Source: Clostridia bacterium
Lineage (GTDB): Bacteria; Bacillota; Clostridia; Christensenellales; Borkfalkiaceae
NCBI GenBank assembly: GCA_900764105.1
Contig: CAAFMS010000006.1
Coordinates: 81,179-145,178, forward strand
DNA: 64,000 bases
Direction: 5' to 3'
This document shows, in pieces, positions 51,176-59,294 of this stretch (position 1 is the first letter of the stretch; every line of letters begins with the position of its first letter). Position numbers and translations under genes: made by a program. The notes under the pieces were generated by a model that did not search any database, was not told where the DNA came from, and was given only the letters and a program-made list of their open reading frames with translations.

Positions 51176-51869
51176 CTTACTTATTTTAGTCGTGGAAGAC
51201 GACGCGCCCGTCCGCAATCTTATCGGAACGACTTTGAAAACGCACGGCTACGATTATATTACCGCAACTAACGGAGAAAGCGCGGTTATGCAGGCGTCGT
51301 CACATAATCCGGATATAGTTTTGCTCGATTTGGGTTTGCCGGATATCGACGGCGTGGAGGTTATCGGGAAAATACGCACGTGGTCGGAAATGCCGATTAT
51401 CGTAATCAGCGCGAGAACCGAAGATAAAGACAAAATCGACGCGCTCGACGCAGGCGCGGACGATTATCTTACGAAGCCGTTTTCCGTCGAAGAATTGCTC
51501 GCGAGAATCCGCGTTACGAGAAGGAGGCTTCTTGCAATACAATCGACAAACAAATCCGAATCGGTTTTCGTAAACGGAAATCTGAAAATAGATTATGGCG
51601 CCGGGTGCGCGTATTTAGGCGGCGAGGAACTTCATCTTACTCCTATCGAGTACAAACTGCTGTGCTTATTGTCAAAAAACGTCGGGAAAGTGCTTACGCA
51701 CACCTACATTACCCAAAAAATATGGGGCGCAGCGTGGGAAAGCAACGTCGCTTCCCTGCGCGTATTTATGGCGACTTTACGAAAAAAAATCGAACCGACC
51801 GCCGATTTACCGCAATACATTCAAACGCACGTCGGCATCGGGTACAGAATGATAAAAATCGACGATTGA
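51168..51869 (+). CDS. kdpE: KdpE-like response regulator
   Basis: A 233-residue OmpR-type regulator. The receiver domain has VEDDAPVRNL with the acidic pair, PDIVLLDLGLPDIDG with the phospho-Asp near residue 51, and LTKPFSVEELLARI with the conserved Lys. The winged-helix DNA-binding domain follows (LHLTPIEYKLLCLLSKNVGK, SLRVFMATLRKKIEP, GIGYRM). It is paired with the truncated KdpD-like kinase. No kdpFABC genes lie in the window, so the ktr operon is a plausible target. Confidence 0.92.
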   Translation: MNNLLILVVEDDAPVRNLIGTTLKTHGYDYITATNGESAVMQASSHNPDIVLLDLGLPDIDGVEVIGKIRTWSEMPIIVISARTEDKDKIDALDAGADDYLTKPFSVEELLARIRVTRRRLLAIQSTNKSESVFVNGNLKIDYGAGCAYLGGEELHLTPIEYKLLCLLSKNVGKVLTHTYITQKIWGAAWESNVASLRVFMATLRKKIEPTADLPQYIQTHVGIGYRMIKIDD

Positions 51870-51879
51870 ACGTTGAATT

Positions 51880-51933
51880 AAGCCGCCGAAATGCTTTGCC
51901 GCCTTAAAACCGCAGTTTTTGGGCGGCTTTTAT
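51880..51933 (+). terminator. Intrinsic terminator after kdpE
   Basis: AAGCCGCC pairs with GGCGGCTT around a long loop and a T-rich stretch follows. The rest of the gap to the promoter at 52052 holds nothing clear. Confidence 0.6.
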
Positions 51934-52051
51934 GTTTTAAGCAAAGATACGTCGAGACGGGCAAAAAGGCAACTTTAATGCCTGGCGGAATTCAAATACA
52001 ATCTTTATCGGCAATCAAAATTGAAAAAATGAGCCTATAACGGGTTTACGA

Positions 52052-52080
52052 TTGACAAATCGCTATTTTAAGTATATCAT
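52052..52080 (+). promoter_or_regulatory. Promoter of the SecB-like gene and mscL
   Basis: TTGACA, a 17-base spacer and TATCAT; GGAAGG precedes the ATG. Confidence 0.75.
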
Positions 52081-52110
52081 ATATACAATACTATCTTTCG
52101 GAAGGTTTTT

Positions 52111-52527
52111 ATGGAAAAACACATTAAACTTCTTACTTTCAGAATAAACGAAATCGAATTTAAGTTCAACGGGGCTATTAAACCCGGCACGGCGTTCAAA
52201 ATTATGCCGAAAATCGAAAACAAACTCGGCGTAAACGACAAAAATTTGTTCGTCAACCTCTCCGTAAGGGTGAACGAGGACATCTCCTCGCCCGTACCGT
52301 TCAATTTGAACGTGGTAATGTTCGGTCATTTCACAATCGAAAACCCCGCGGATCAGGCGACTTACGTCAAAGAGTCTATCGAGACCCTTTATCCGTTTTT
52401 AAGGGCGGCAGTCACTTCGATTACGGCAAACTGCAACATTCCGCCTTACGTTCTTCCCGTGATTAACGCCGACGAGGCTTCGGCTCAGCCGTCGGAAGTC
52501 GATAAAAACAAGGAGAATCTTAACTGA
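52111..52527 (+). CDS. SecB-like protein
   Basis: A 138-residue protein. NLSVRVNEDISSPVPFNLNV, VMFGHFTIENPADQATYVKE and FLRAAVTSITANCNIPPYVL with PVIN resemble the central and C-terminal parts of the SecB chaperone, which binds unfolded preproteins. SecB-like chaperones occur outside Proteobacteria and are often toxin-antitoxin associated, but here the gene is coupled to mscL (stop and start overlap as TGATG). The family call rests on pattern resemblance only. Confidence 0.6.
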   Translation: MEKHIKLLTFRINEIEFKFNGAIKPGTAFKIMPKIENKLGVNDKNLFVNLSVRVNEDISSPVPFNLNVVMFGHFTIENPADQATYVKESIETLYPFLRAAVTSITANCNIPPYVLPVINADEASAQPSEVDKNKENLN

Positions 52528-53114
52528 TGAGAAAGTTTATCAAAGAATTTATGGACTTTATCAAAAGGGGTAACGTACTCGATATGGCTGTCGGCATTAT
52601 CGTCGGCGGCGCGTTCACGGCAATCGTTACCGCCCTGTCAAACGGCATTTTAAAGCCGTTCATCAACTGGATAATATATCTTTGCAACGGCGGCAACGCA
52701 GACGCTCTTTCCAAGATATATACCGTAATCGTTCCCGTAACGGACGCGAACGGGGTTTTGGATCTCACGAAGTCCATTTATATCGACTGGGGCGCGTTAA
52801 TAAGCGCGGTTATCAACTTTTTGATTATCGCATTCGTCGTATTCACGATCGTGAAGGTAGTAAACGAGGCTTCGCAGAGACTCAATATCAACCTTATAAT
52901 GAAAGAATCGATCGAGAAAAAGATGAAGGCGGGCGCAGAACTTTCCAAAAGCGATAAGCGTTGGATAAAGAGAATGAAGACCTATCACCCCGAACTCGTA
53001 CCCGTGGCAGAGGAAAAGACCGAACCCACGCCCGAGCCTGCTCCCGTTCCGACCGAAACGGAAAGACTTTTGCAGGAAATTCTCACCGAACTAAAAAAAG
53101 ACAAAGGCGAATAA
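52527..53114 (+). CDS. mscL: Large-conductance mechanosensitive channel MscL
   Basis: A 195-residue pentameric emergency valve opened by membrane tension. The N-terminal helix and TM1 read FIKEFMDFIKRGNVLDMAVG IIVGGAFTAI, with the second helix near residues 92-112 (LISAVINFLIIAFVVFTIVK). The C-terminal part is longer than in E. coli MscL (136 residues), with an added charged, Pro-rich segment (EEKTEPTPEPAPVPTETE) and a final helix LLQEILTELKK that matches the cytosolic bundle. It is co-translated with the SecB-like gene. Confidence 0.94.
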   Translation: MRKFIKEFMDFIKRGNVLDMAVGIIVGGAFTAIVTALSNGILKPFINWIIYLCNGGNADALSKIYTVIVPVTDANGVLDLTKSIYIDWGALISAVINFLIIAFVVFTIVKVVNEASQRLNINLIMKESIEKKMKAGAELSKSDKRWIKRMKTYHPELVPVAEEKTEPTPEPAPVPTETERLLQEILTELKKDKGE

Positions 53115-53120
53115 TTCAGT

Positions 53121-53753
53121 ATGAAAACCACGACCCGTTCCCTTTTCGACGGCGTTCCCGAAGCGGAAAAGGCTAAACTTGACGTAAAATATATAACCGT
53201 CCCGAGAGGAACGGTTATTTACTCTTACGGGAAAAGAGCCAAAAACGCATGCTGGATAATCGACGGCTCGGCTCGGACGCTTCGCACGGACGAAAACGGC
53301 TTCGTGTCCGTAATAGAGTTTTTGGGGGCGAAATGCCTTTTCGGCGATTATTTCGACGGCGATTTCGTAAAGGGCGATTTTGTGGAAATCGTGGCGACCA
53401 CGAAATGCAAGATAGCAGTTATCGACTTTGAAAAGGTCGAAAAATCTGATTTTTATACGACTATTGCGGCTAACGCTCTCGAACTCGTAAGCGCAAGGCT
53501 CGCTAAATTCACGCAGAGAGCGGAGATTCTTTTAAGCAGAACCATCAGAGAGAAACTTATGTGTTATTTCAAAAAGCGGGCTGCGGAAGAGGGCGGGGAG
53601 AGTTTCGAACTTAAATACACGCTCACAAACCTTGCCGATTACATTTTCGCGGATCGCAGCGCGATGATGCGAGAGATTAAAAAAATGAAAGAAAGCGGCG
53701 TGATAGAGACGAATAAAAAGACGATTCGGCTTATCGACGTCAAACAAAAATAA
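53121..53753 (+). CDS. Crp/Fnr-family transcriptional regulator
   Basis: A 210-residue regulator. Residues 20-115 form the cyclic-nucleotide-binding-like beta roll (YITVPRGTVIYSYGKRAKNA, VIEFLGAKCLFGDYF). Residues 140-205 hold the winged helix (IREKLMCYFKKRAAEEGGES, LTNLADYIFADRSAMMREIK). No Cys cluster of Fnr and no full cAMP-binding motif are seen, so the signal is unknown. It is six bases after mscL and may share its transcript. AAAGG precedes the ATG weakly. Confidence 0.87.
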   Translation: MKTTTRSLFDGVPEAEKAKLDVKYITVPRGTVIYSYGKRAKNACWIIDGSARTLRTDENGFVSVIEFLGAKCLFGDYFDGDFVKGDFVEIVATTKCKIAVIDFEKVEKSDFYTTIAANALELVSARLAKFTQRAEILLSRTIREKLMCYFKKRAAEEGGESFELKYTLTNLADYIFADRSAMMREIKKMKESGVIETNKKTIRLIDVKQK

Positions 53754-53757
53754 CGTA

Positions 53758-53780
53758 AAAGCAGGGCTATAAGTCGATTA
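53758..53780 (+). repeat. Dispersed intergenic motif, copy 5
   Basis: AAAGCAGGGC precedes TATAAGTCGATTA between the Crp gene and the exonuclease gene. The upstream half is less complementary than in other copies. Confidence 0.55.
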
Positions 53781-53798
53781 AAGCGATAAAACGGTAAA

Positions 53799-54407
53799 AT
53801 GATATTATTTTTCGATACGGAAACGACGGGGCTTATTCCCGGCAGAATAATACAACTCGCGTACATAATGCAGACGGGAACGGAGATAAAATCGAAGTGT
53901 TTTTTCTTCGCGGTCGAATATGTCGAGCCGTCGGCTGTCGCCGTACACGGTTTCACGCCCGAAAAACTCGCCGTTTTGTCCGGCGGCAACACGTTTTCGT
54001 GCGATATCGATGAGATTTACGACGATTTCGCCGCCGCAGATCTCATTATAGGACACAACGTGAAGTTCGATATAGACTTTATGATTGCCGAATTTCTCTA
54101 TCAGTCGAGGCGTTTTCGGTATAAAGAGTCGTTCGATACGATGAGGTTTTTTACCCCGATAATGAAGTTGCCGAGGACGAGCAACAAGGGCTATAAATAT
54201 CCGAAACTGACGGAACTCGGCGAATTTTTAGATATTTATCCTTACGACGTGACGAGAAAGACGGGCGAAATATTCGGCGAGAACGCGGTCGGAAGTCACG
54301 ACGCGAGATACGATACCGCCGAATTGTATCTGTGTTTCATAAAGGGACTGAAAACCTATCCCGAAATTGCGCGAATTGTCGAAGAAGCGGAGAGAAAAGA
54401 AGATTAA
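53799..54407 (+). CDS. DEDDh 3'-5' exonuclease (DnaQ/PolC epsilon-like)
   Basis: A 202-residue nuclease. The three motifs are visible: FFDTETTGLIPG (Asp and Glu), IGHNVKFDIDFMI (Asp) and GSHDARYDTAELY (His and Asp). Length and stand-alone form match the DnaQ-like exonucleases that proofread or trim DNA or RNA. The substrate cannot be set from sequence. Its ATG is weakly supported by a ribosome site (AAACGGTAAA). serS follows with its own promoter. Confidence 0.9.
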   Translation: MILFFDTETTGLIPGRIIQLAYIMQTGTEIKSKCFFFAVEYVEPSAVAVHGFTPEKLAVLSGGNTFSCDIDEIYDDFAAADLIIGHNVKFDIDFMIAEFLYQSRRFRYKESFDTMRFFTPIMKLPRTSNKGYKYPKLTELGEFLDIYPYDVTRKTGEIFGENAVGSHDARYDTAELYLCFIKGLKTYPEIARIVEEAERKED

Positions 54408-54412
54408 AACGC

Positions 54413-54441
54413 TTGCAAAAAGCGGAGAATTGATATATACT
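54413..54441 (+). promoter_or_regulatory. Promoter of serS
   Basis: TTGCAA, a 17-base spacer and TATACT; AAAGAGG then precedes the ATG. Confidence 0.7.
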
Positions 54442-54461
54442 AAAGTCAAAGAGGTGCGAAT

Positions 54462-55745
54462 ATGCTTGACATTAAACTTATAACGGAAAACCCCGAACTC
54501 GTCAAGGAAAGGCTTGCGAAAAAGGGTTGCATAGTAGATTTTACGGAAATACTCAGACTCGACGCCGAAAGAAAGAGACTTATGAGCGAAATCGAGGCGT
54601 TGAAAGCCGAGAGAAACAAGGTTTCCGCGGAAATTCCGAAGTATAAAAAGGAAGGAAAATCCGTAGACGAAATTTTCGCGAGAATGAGACAGATCGGCGA
54701 CACCATTTCCGAAGGCGACGCGAAAATAAACGGCTATCAGCAGGAGATAACCGATTTCATTTCGAGACTTCCCAACATGCCCGACGACGATTTGCTTCCG
54801 GGCGAAAAGGAGAACAATAAAGTAATAAAGGTGTTCGGCGAAAAACCGAACTTCGATTTCAAGCCGAAAAATCACGTCGATTTGTGTACCGACCTCGGTA
54901 TTATCGACTATGAAAGAGGCGTAAAACTCTCGGGCAACGGCTACTGGATATACAGAGGCGACGGCGCGAGGCTCGAATGGGCGCTTCTCAATTATTTCGT
55001 TTCCACGCACTTAAAGGACGGCTACGAAATGATACTTCCGCCGCACATGCTCGGATATAACTGCGGCTACGGCGCGGGACAGTTCCCGAAATTCACCGAC
55101 GAGGTTTACTGGGTAGACAGCGAGGACGGAGAGAAGAAAAAGGCAAAGTTTATGCTTCCGACCGCAGAGACCGCGCTCGTCAATATGTATGCGGGCGAGA
55201 TTATCGACGAGGACAAACTTCCCATGAAGTTCTTCGCGTACACACCGTGCTACCGTAAGGAAGCGGGAACGTACAGAGCGGAAGAAAGAGGAATGATAAG
55301 AGGACATCAGTTCAACAAGGTCGAAATGGTTCAGTACGCTCATCCGGACAAGTCCAAAGAGGCGTTTGAAGAACTCGTAAACAAGGCTTGCAAGTTGATG
55401 GAGGGTCTCGGACTTCATTTCAGACTTTCCAAACTCGCGGCGGGCGACTGTTCGGCTTCCATGGCGAGGACTTACGACATAGAAGTATGGATTCCGTCTA
55501 TGGGTATTTATAAAGAAGTATCCTCGGTGTCTAACGCCAACGATTATCAGGCGAGAAGAAATAACACGAGATTCAGAGATAAAGAAACGGGCAAGACGAG
55601 ATTCGTTCACACGTTGAACGGATCGGGTTTGGCGACCTCGAGGGTATTCCCCGCGCTTATCGAGCAGTTCCAGAATGCGGACGGGTCGATAAGGGTTCCC
55701 GAGGTACTCGTGCCGTTTATGGGAACTGACGTAATAAAGAAGTAA
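54462..55745 (+). CDS. serS: Seryl-tRNA synthetase
   Basis: A 427-residue class II synthetase charging tRNA-Ser and tRNA-Sec. Residues 1-105 form the tRNA-binding coiled-coil arm (ERKRLMSEIEALKAERNKVS). The catalytic core has LGIIDYERGVKLSGNGYWIY, motif 2 YRKEAGTYRAEERGMIRGHQ with FNKVEMVQ, and motif 3 TLNGSGLATSRVFPALIEQF. Length is standard. AAAGAGG ribosome site. No T-box leader was found. Confidence 0.96.
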   Translation: MLDIKLITENPELVKERLAKKGCIVDFTEILRLDAERKRLMSEIEALKAERNKVSAEIPKYKKEGKSVDEIFARMRQIGDTISEGDAKINGYQQEITDFISRLPNMPDDDLLPGEKENNKVIKVFGEKPNFDFKPKNHVDLCTDLGIIDYERGVKLSGNGYWIYRGDGARLEWALLNYFVSTHLKDGYEMILPPHMLGYNCGYGAGQFPKFTDEVYWVDSEDGEKKKAKFMLPTAETALVNMYAGEIIDEDKLPMKFFAYTPCYRKEAGTYRAEERGMIRGHQFNKVEMVQYAHPDKSKEAFEELVNKACKLMEGLGLHFRLSKLAAGDCSASMARTYDIEVWIPSMGIYKEVSSVSNANDYQARRNNTRFRDKETGKTRFVHTLNGSGLATSRVFPALIEQFQNADGSIRVPEVLVPFMGTDVIKK

Positions 55746-55854
55746 AACACGAAGAAAAACGGGACATGCGTAAGCGATTCGAATTTACGCCATTCCGTTT
55801 TTTTATGCGATTTATTCTTTTAATTAAATTTTAGAGTAAGGAAATTGTTGAATC

Positions 55855-56100
55855 TTGCCGTCACCTTCGGGGAAGGTGTCGCTGAAAGCGACGGAAGGGG
55901 ACAATAAATCACCGTTACGTTTTGCCTTGCATTTTTATCCCCTATCGGCTTGACTTTCATTTCATTCCGTCAACCCACTTTCCCCGAAGGGGACAGCGAG
56001 AATACTGTCAATAAAATGCCATATAAGTTGATTATTCGCAACGTACAGATTGAAGCCCACCCTGCGTAAGGGTAGGTGGCTCGACGAAGCCTACGAAGCC
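55855..56100. repeat. Intergenic repeats: CCTTCGGGGAAGG hairpin units and a TATAAGTTGATTA copy
   Basis: CACCTTCGGGGAAGGTGTCG (from 55861) followed by GACGGAAGGGGAC is repeated in altered form at 55975-56000 (ACTTTCCCCGAAGGGGACAG) and again at 63940-64000. Copy 6 of the dispersed motif (TATAAGTTGATTA) is at 56022-56034. CCACCCTGCGTAAGGGTAGG forms another hairpin near 56057. No gene is visible between 55746 and 56324. Confidence 0.65.
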
Positions 56101-56324
56101 GAGACGAATGGTCGTTTGCATGGAAGTAATTTCTAAAAAGAAACCGTTTTACAAACCTTTTGTCACGACAGGTCGCGACATCTCCCCTTGTTCAGGGGAG
56201 ACTTTCATCGGCTATCGTCGTCGTTCGTAATTTGTAAAGGTTCCGAAAAACGGCAAGCAAAACCCGAAAACACAAAACAACTCTAATGCATAACGCATAA
56301 ACATTAACACGCATATAAACACAA

Positions 56325-56873
56325 ATGAATTTATCAGCTAAAAGAATCGCCCGCCTCGGGCTGTTCGTCGCTCTGCTTATCGTGAGCGCGAAAATTACAA
56401 TTCCCATGGTTCCCGTCCCTATGACCTTGCAGTCGCTTACGGTAATCTTTTTCGCATGCTTTTTAGGCTTCCTCGATTCCGCAATCGGCGTGGCGGTCTA
56501 TATCGCCTTGGGACTCCTCGGTCTCCCCGTTTTCGCGAGCGGCAGCGCGGGTATAGCCTACGTTATAAAGCCCTCTTTCGGCTTTACAATCGGCTTTTTC
56601 GTCGCTTGTTTCGCGAGCGGTTTGATTTACCGCAAGGGCGGCAAAATTATTCGTACGATTATCGCCGTTGCGGCGGGAACGATATCTATTTACATAGTCG
56701 GCATCGCGTATTTCTTGCTTTTAAAAACTTTTTACTTCGGCGCTTCGTTCGACTTCTGGAACGTCTTACTCACTTTCTGGATAGTTTTCATTCCGTCCGA
56801 TATCTTAAAGGGCGCAGTTTGCGTACTCGTATTAAAGCGGCTCGAAATCATAAAAACGTCTCCCGACGAATAG
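56325..56873 (+). CDS. bioY: Biotin transporter BioY
   Basis: A 182-residue biotin-binding S component of ECF transporters. Six hydrophobic helices and the family signature around VPMTLQSLTVIFFACFLGFL, then GLPVFASGSAGIAYVIKPSF with GFTIGFFVACF, are clear. No EcfAAT genes are near, so it would use a shared energising module or act alone. There is no Shine-Dalgarno; TATAAA ends five bases before the ATG, suggesting a leaderless mRNA. No BirA palindrome was recognised. Confidence 0.92.
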   Translation: MNLSAKRIARLGLFVALLIVSAKITIPMVPVPMTLQSLTVIFFACFLGFLDSAIGVAVYIALGLLGLPVFASGSAGIAYVIKPSFGFTIGFFVACFASGLIYRKGGKIIRTIIAVAAGTISIYIVGIAYFLLLKTFYFGASFDFWNVLLTFWIVFIPSDILKGAVCVLVLKRLEIIKTSPDE

Positions 56874-56947
56874 ACTTAATAGGGGACTTTCCGACCTAAG
56901 ACCCGAAAGGCAAAATCGGCTGAAAGAAAGTCCCGTGGGGTAAGTTT

Positions 56948-57235
56948 ATGGCTTTCGGCGACGGCATTTTGGAATGTCTCGGTTTAAAATCGGAACTTGC
57001 CAACTGCCCGTACAGAGTGACTTTGTACGGCGAGGACGGCGCGACCGTCGAAGGAGTGGGCAAGATTATGAAGATAAGCGACGATGAAATAGCCTTTTTC
57101 GCGAGGAAAAAGGTCGTTTTTCTGTGCGGCGAGAAACTGAAAATCACTCGGTACGGCGAAAAAGAGGCGTCTGTTTCGGGTAAAATAACGAGTATAAGAA
57201 CGGAGGACGTCCGCGGTGGCAGAAATGAAAAATAA
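56948..57235 (+). CDS. yqfC: Sporulation protein YqfC
   Basis: A 95-residue protein of the YabP/YqfC family. The beta-rich core reads ECLGLKSELANCPYRVTLYG, then DGATVEGVGKIMKISDDEIA, then VVFLCGEKLKITRYGEKEAS, matching the family pattern. It is expressed in the mother cell in Bacillus; its exact role is not known. It is the first gene of the conserved yqfC-yqfD-phoH-pgpH-ybeY-era-yqzL-recO cluster and overlaps yqfD by 20 bases. Confidence 0.88.
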   Translation: MAFGDGILECLGLKSELANCPYRVTLYGEDGATVEGVGKIMKISDDEIAFFARKKVVFLCGEKLKITRYGEKEASVSGKITSIRTEDVRGGRNEK

Positions 57236-58277
57236 CGACCGCCCGTCAAGGCGTTTCTTCACGCCGAAAAACGCTTTGCCGAAAACTCGTTTGACAAAAA
57301 ACTCTTCAGACGACCGCATAGCGGAAACCCGTTCGACGAAAACACTCTCGCCGAAAATTCGTTTGTCTAAGCCCGTGAAGAGAAAAGGGCTTTTGTACGA
57401 CGTCTACGAAACTGAAAAGAAAATCGACGAAAGGGCGTTTTTCGAGACTTTCGGAAGAAAAAACGTGGCGTTATACGACGTGAAATTTTCCCCGAAAAGG
57501 ACTACGTTTACAGCCGACTCTTCAAACCGTTCAAAAATTTTTGCAATTTCGGAGAATATGTGCTATAATGTAAGCATTATAGGGTATAAGGGTAAGTTTG
57601 CGATTTTCGCGAGACTTCTGAAAAGAGCAGGACTTATCGCCTGTTTTACGGTTTTTTGCGCGCTTGCCGCCATATCCGACGGGTATATCTCGACCATAAA
57701 ATATACGGGCGAGGGCAAGTATTATAAAGCCGAACTCGAAAAGGCTCTTTTTTCGGAGGGGCTTACCGTAAACTCGAAATTTCCGAAAGACTTTAACGCG
57801 ACGGCGGCGAAAATCGCGGCGCATAGCGACAAGTTTTCCTTTGTGTCGATTAAGAAATCGGGCAAGACCTTAGAGGTCGAGGCTTACGGGGTAATCGGTA
57901 AAACCGTTCCGCTTGCGGGCGAAAAACGGCAGATATTCAGTACGGCGGACGGCGTTATACGGCGTATCTGCCGCTACGAGGGAACTTCTGTCGTAAAAGT
58001 CGGCGATAAGGTTAAAAAAGGCGACCTTTTAATCGACGGATACTACGAGAAAAACGGCGAAAAATTGCCGTGTCTCGCGTTCGGCGACGTGGAAATCGCC
58101 GTAAGCGAAAACTTCGTCTATAAAACGACGGGCGAGGGAAAAAGGTTCGCCGACAGGGCGACTCTGGTCGCGAAAGAGAAGTTTTCCGATTATTACATAA
58201 TAGAAACGCATACTAAACTCATAGCGAGAAATACTTATTCGGTAACGGTGGTATACGCCGTTACGGTAGTCAATTAA
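57216..58277 (+). CDS. yqfD: Sporulation protein YqfD
   Basis: A 353-residue membrane protein. The N-terminal 110 residues are basic and poorly conserved; the YqfD core starts near NVSIIGYKGKFAIFARLLKR with a membrane helix (AGLIACFTVFCALAAISDGY). The extracellular beta domain shows VSIKKSGKTLEVEAYGVIGK and CRYEGTSVVKVGDKVKKGDL. A GTG at 57216 has GGAGG nine bases upstream and is preferred to the ATG three codons later. Paired with yqfC; needed for efficient sporulation in Bacillus by family knowledge. Confidence 0.85.
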   Translation: MAEMKNNDRPSRRFFTPKNALPKTRLTKNSSDDRIAETRSTKTLSPKIRLSKPVKRKGLLYDVYETEKKIDERAFFETFGRKNVALYDVKFSPKRTTFTADSSNRSKIFAISENMCYNVSIIGYKGKFAIFARLLKRAGLIACFTVFCALAAISDGYISTIKYTGEGKYYKAELEKALFSEGLTVNSKFPKDFNATAAKIAAHSDKFSFVSIKKSGKTLEVEAYGVIGKTVPLAGEKRQIFSTADGVIRRICRYEGTSVVKVGDKVKKGDLLIDGYYEKNGEKLPCLAFGDVEIAVSENFVYKTTGEGKRFADRATLVAKEKFSDYYIIETHTKLIARNTYSVTVVYAVTVVN

Positions 58278-58283
58278 AACTTT

Positions 58284-59294
58284 ATGGCAGAGATAAAAAC
58301 TACGGTCGAACTCGGAAGTTTAGACGTATTGTCCAAACTACTCGGAGTGTTCGACGAAAATCTGAATATTATATCGAGGGAAACGGGCGTGGTCGCCTAC
58401 GTCGAGGGTACGAAAATCAGGCTTATCGGCGAAGAACAACAGGTTCAACTCGCCGAGACGGTAATCGAAAAACTCGCCTCGATAATAAGGGCGGACGAGC
58501 CTATCGACAAGACCCGTATCATTTACTGTATCGAACTCGCGAAAGAGGGCAACGCCGAGGGCATAGACAAGGTTATGTCGGGGGTTGTCGCCATTACTTC
58601 CAAGGGCAGACAGATAAAGTGTAAGACGGTAGGGCAGAAAAGATACGTCGATTCGATAAAGAAAAACACGGTAGTGTTCGGCGTCGGACCTGCGGGTACG
58701 GGAAAAACTTATCTCGCCGTCGCGATGGCGGTGTCCGCATTCAAAAATAAGGAAGTCGAAAAGATAATTTTAACGAGACCCGCAGTCGAAGCGGGCGAGA
58801 AACTCGGCTTTTTGCCGGGAGACTTGCAGACCAAGGTAGACCCCTATCTTCGCCCCTTGTACGACGCGTTGCAGGAAATGCTCGGACTCGACAGTTATAT
58901 AAAACTCATCGAAAGGGGAGTTATAGAAATCGCGCCGCTCGCGTATATGAGAGGGCGAACGCTTAATAACGCCTTTATAATTCTCGACGAGGCCCAGAAT
59001 ACTACTAAAGAACAGATGAAAATGTTCCTTACGAGAATGGGCGACGGCAGTAAAACGGTAATCACGGGCGATTTAACGCAAATCGACCTGCCCGACGGAA
59101 AAAAGAGCGGACTTAAACACGCCGTCGGTATTTTAAAGAATATAAACGGGATAGAAACGGTGTATCTGACCGCGAAAGACGTAGTCAGACACCCTCTCGT
59201 GATGGAAATAATAAAAGCCTACGAAAAAGCCGAGGAAAAAGCCGAGGCCGAAAAGGAAAAACGAAAAAATGATCAGACAATCTCAGAAACTTAA
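58284..59294 (+). CDS. phoH: PhoH-like ATPase
   Basis: A 336-residue ATPase. Walker A is GPAGTGKTYLAVAMAV near residue 137 and Walker B FIILDEAQNTT; RMGDGSKTVITGDLTQIDLP follows as the family sequence. An N-terminal RNA-binding-like region (GVVAYVEGTKIRLIGEEQQV) precedes the core. PhoH proteins are linked to RNA metabolism and cooperate with YbeY. No clear ribosome site, so translation may be coupled to yqfD six bases upstream. It overlaps pgpH by 26 bases. Confidence 0.93.
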   Translation: MAEIKTTVELGSLDVLSKLLGVFDENLNIISRETGVVAYVEGTKIRLIGEEQQVQLAETVIEKLASIIRADEPIDKTRIIYCIELAKEGNAEGIDKVMSGVVAITSKGRQIKCKTVGQKRYVDSIKKNTVVFGVGPAGTGKTYLAVAMAVSAFKNKEVEKIILTRPAVEAGEKLGFLPGDLQTKVDPYLRPLYDALQEMLGLDSYIKLIERGVIEIAPLAYMRGRTLNNAFIILDEAQNTTKEQMKMFLTRMGDGSKTVITGDLTQIDLPDGKKSGLKHAVGILKNINGIETVYLTAKDVVRHPLVMEIIKAYEKAEEKAEAEKEKRKNDQTISET

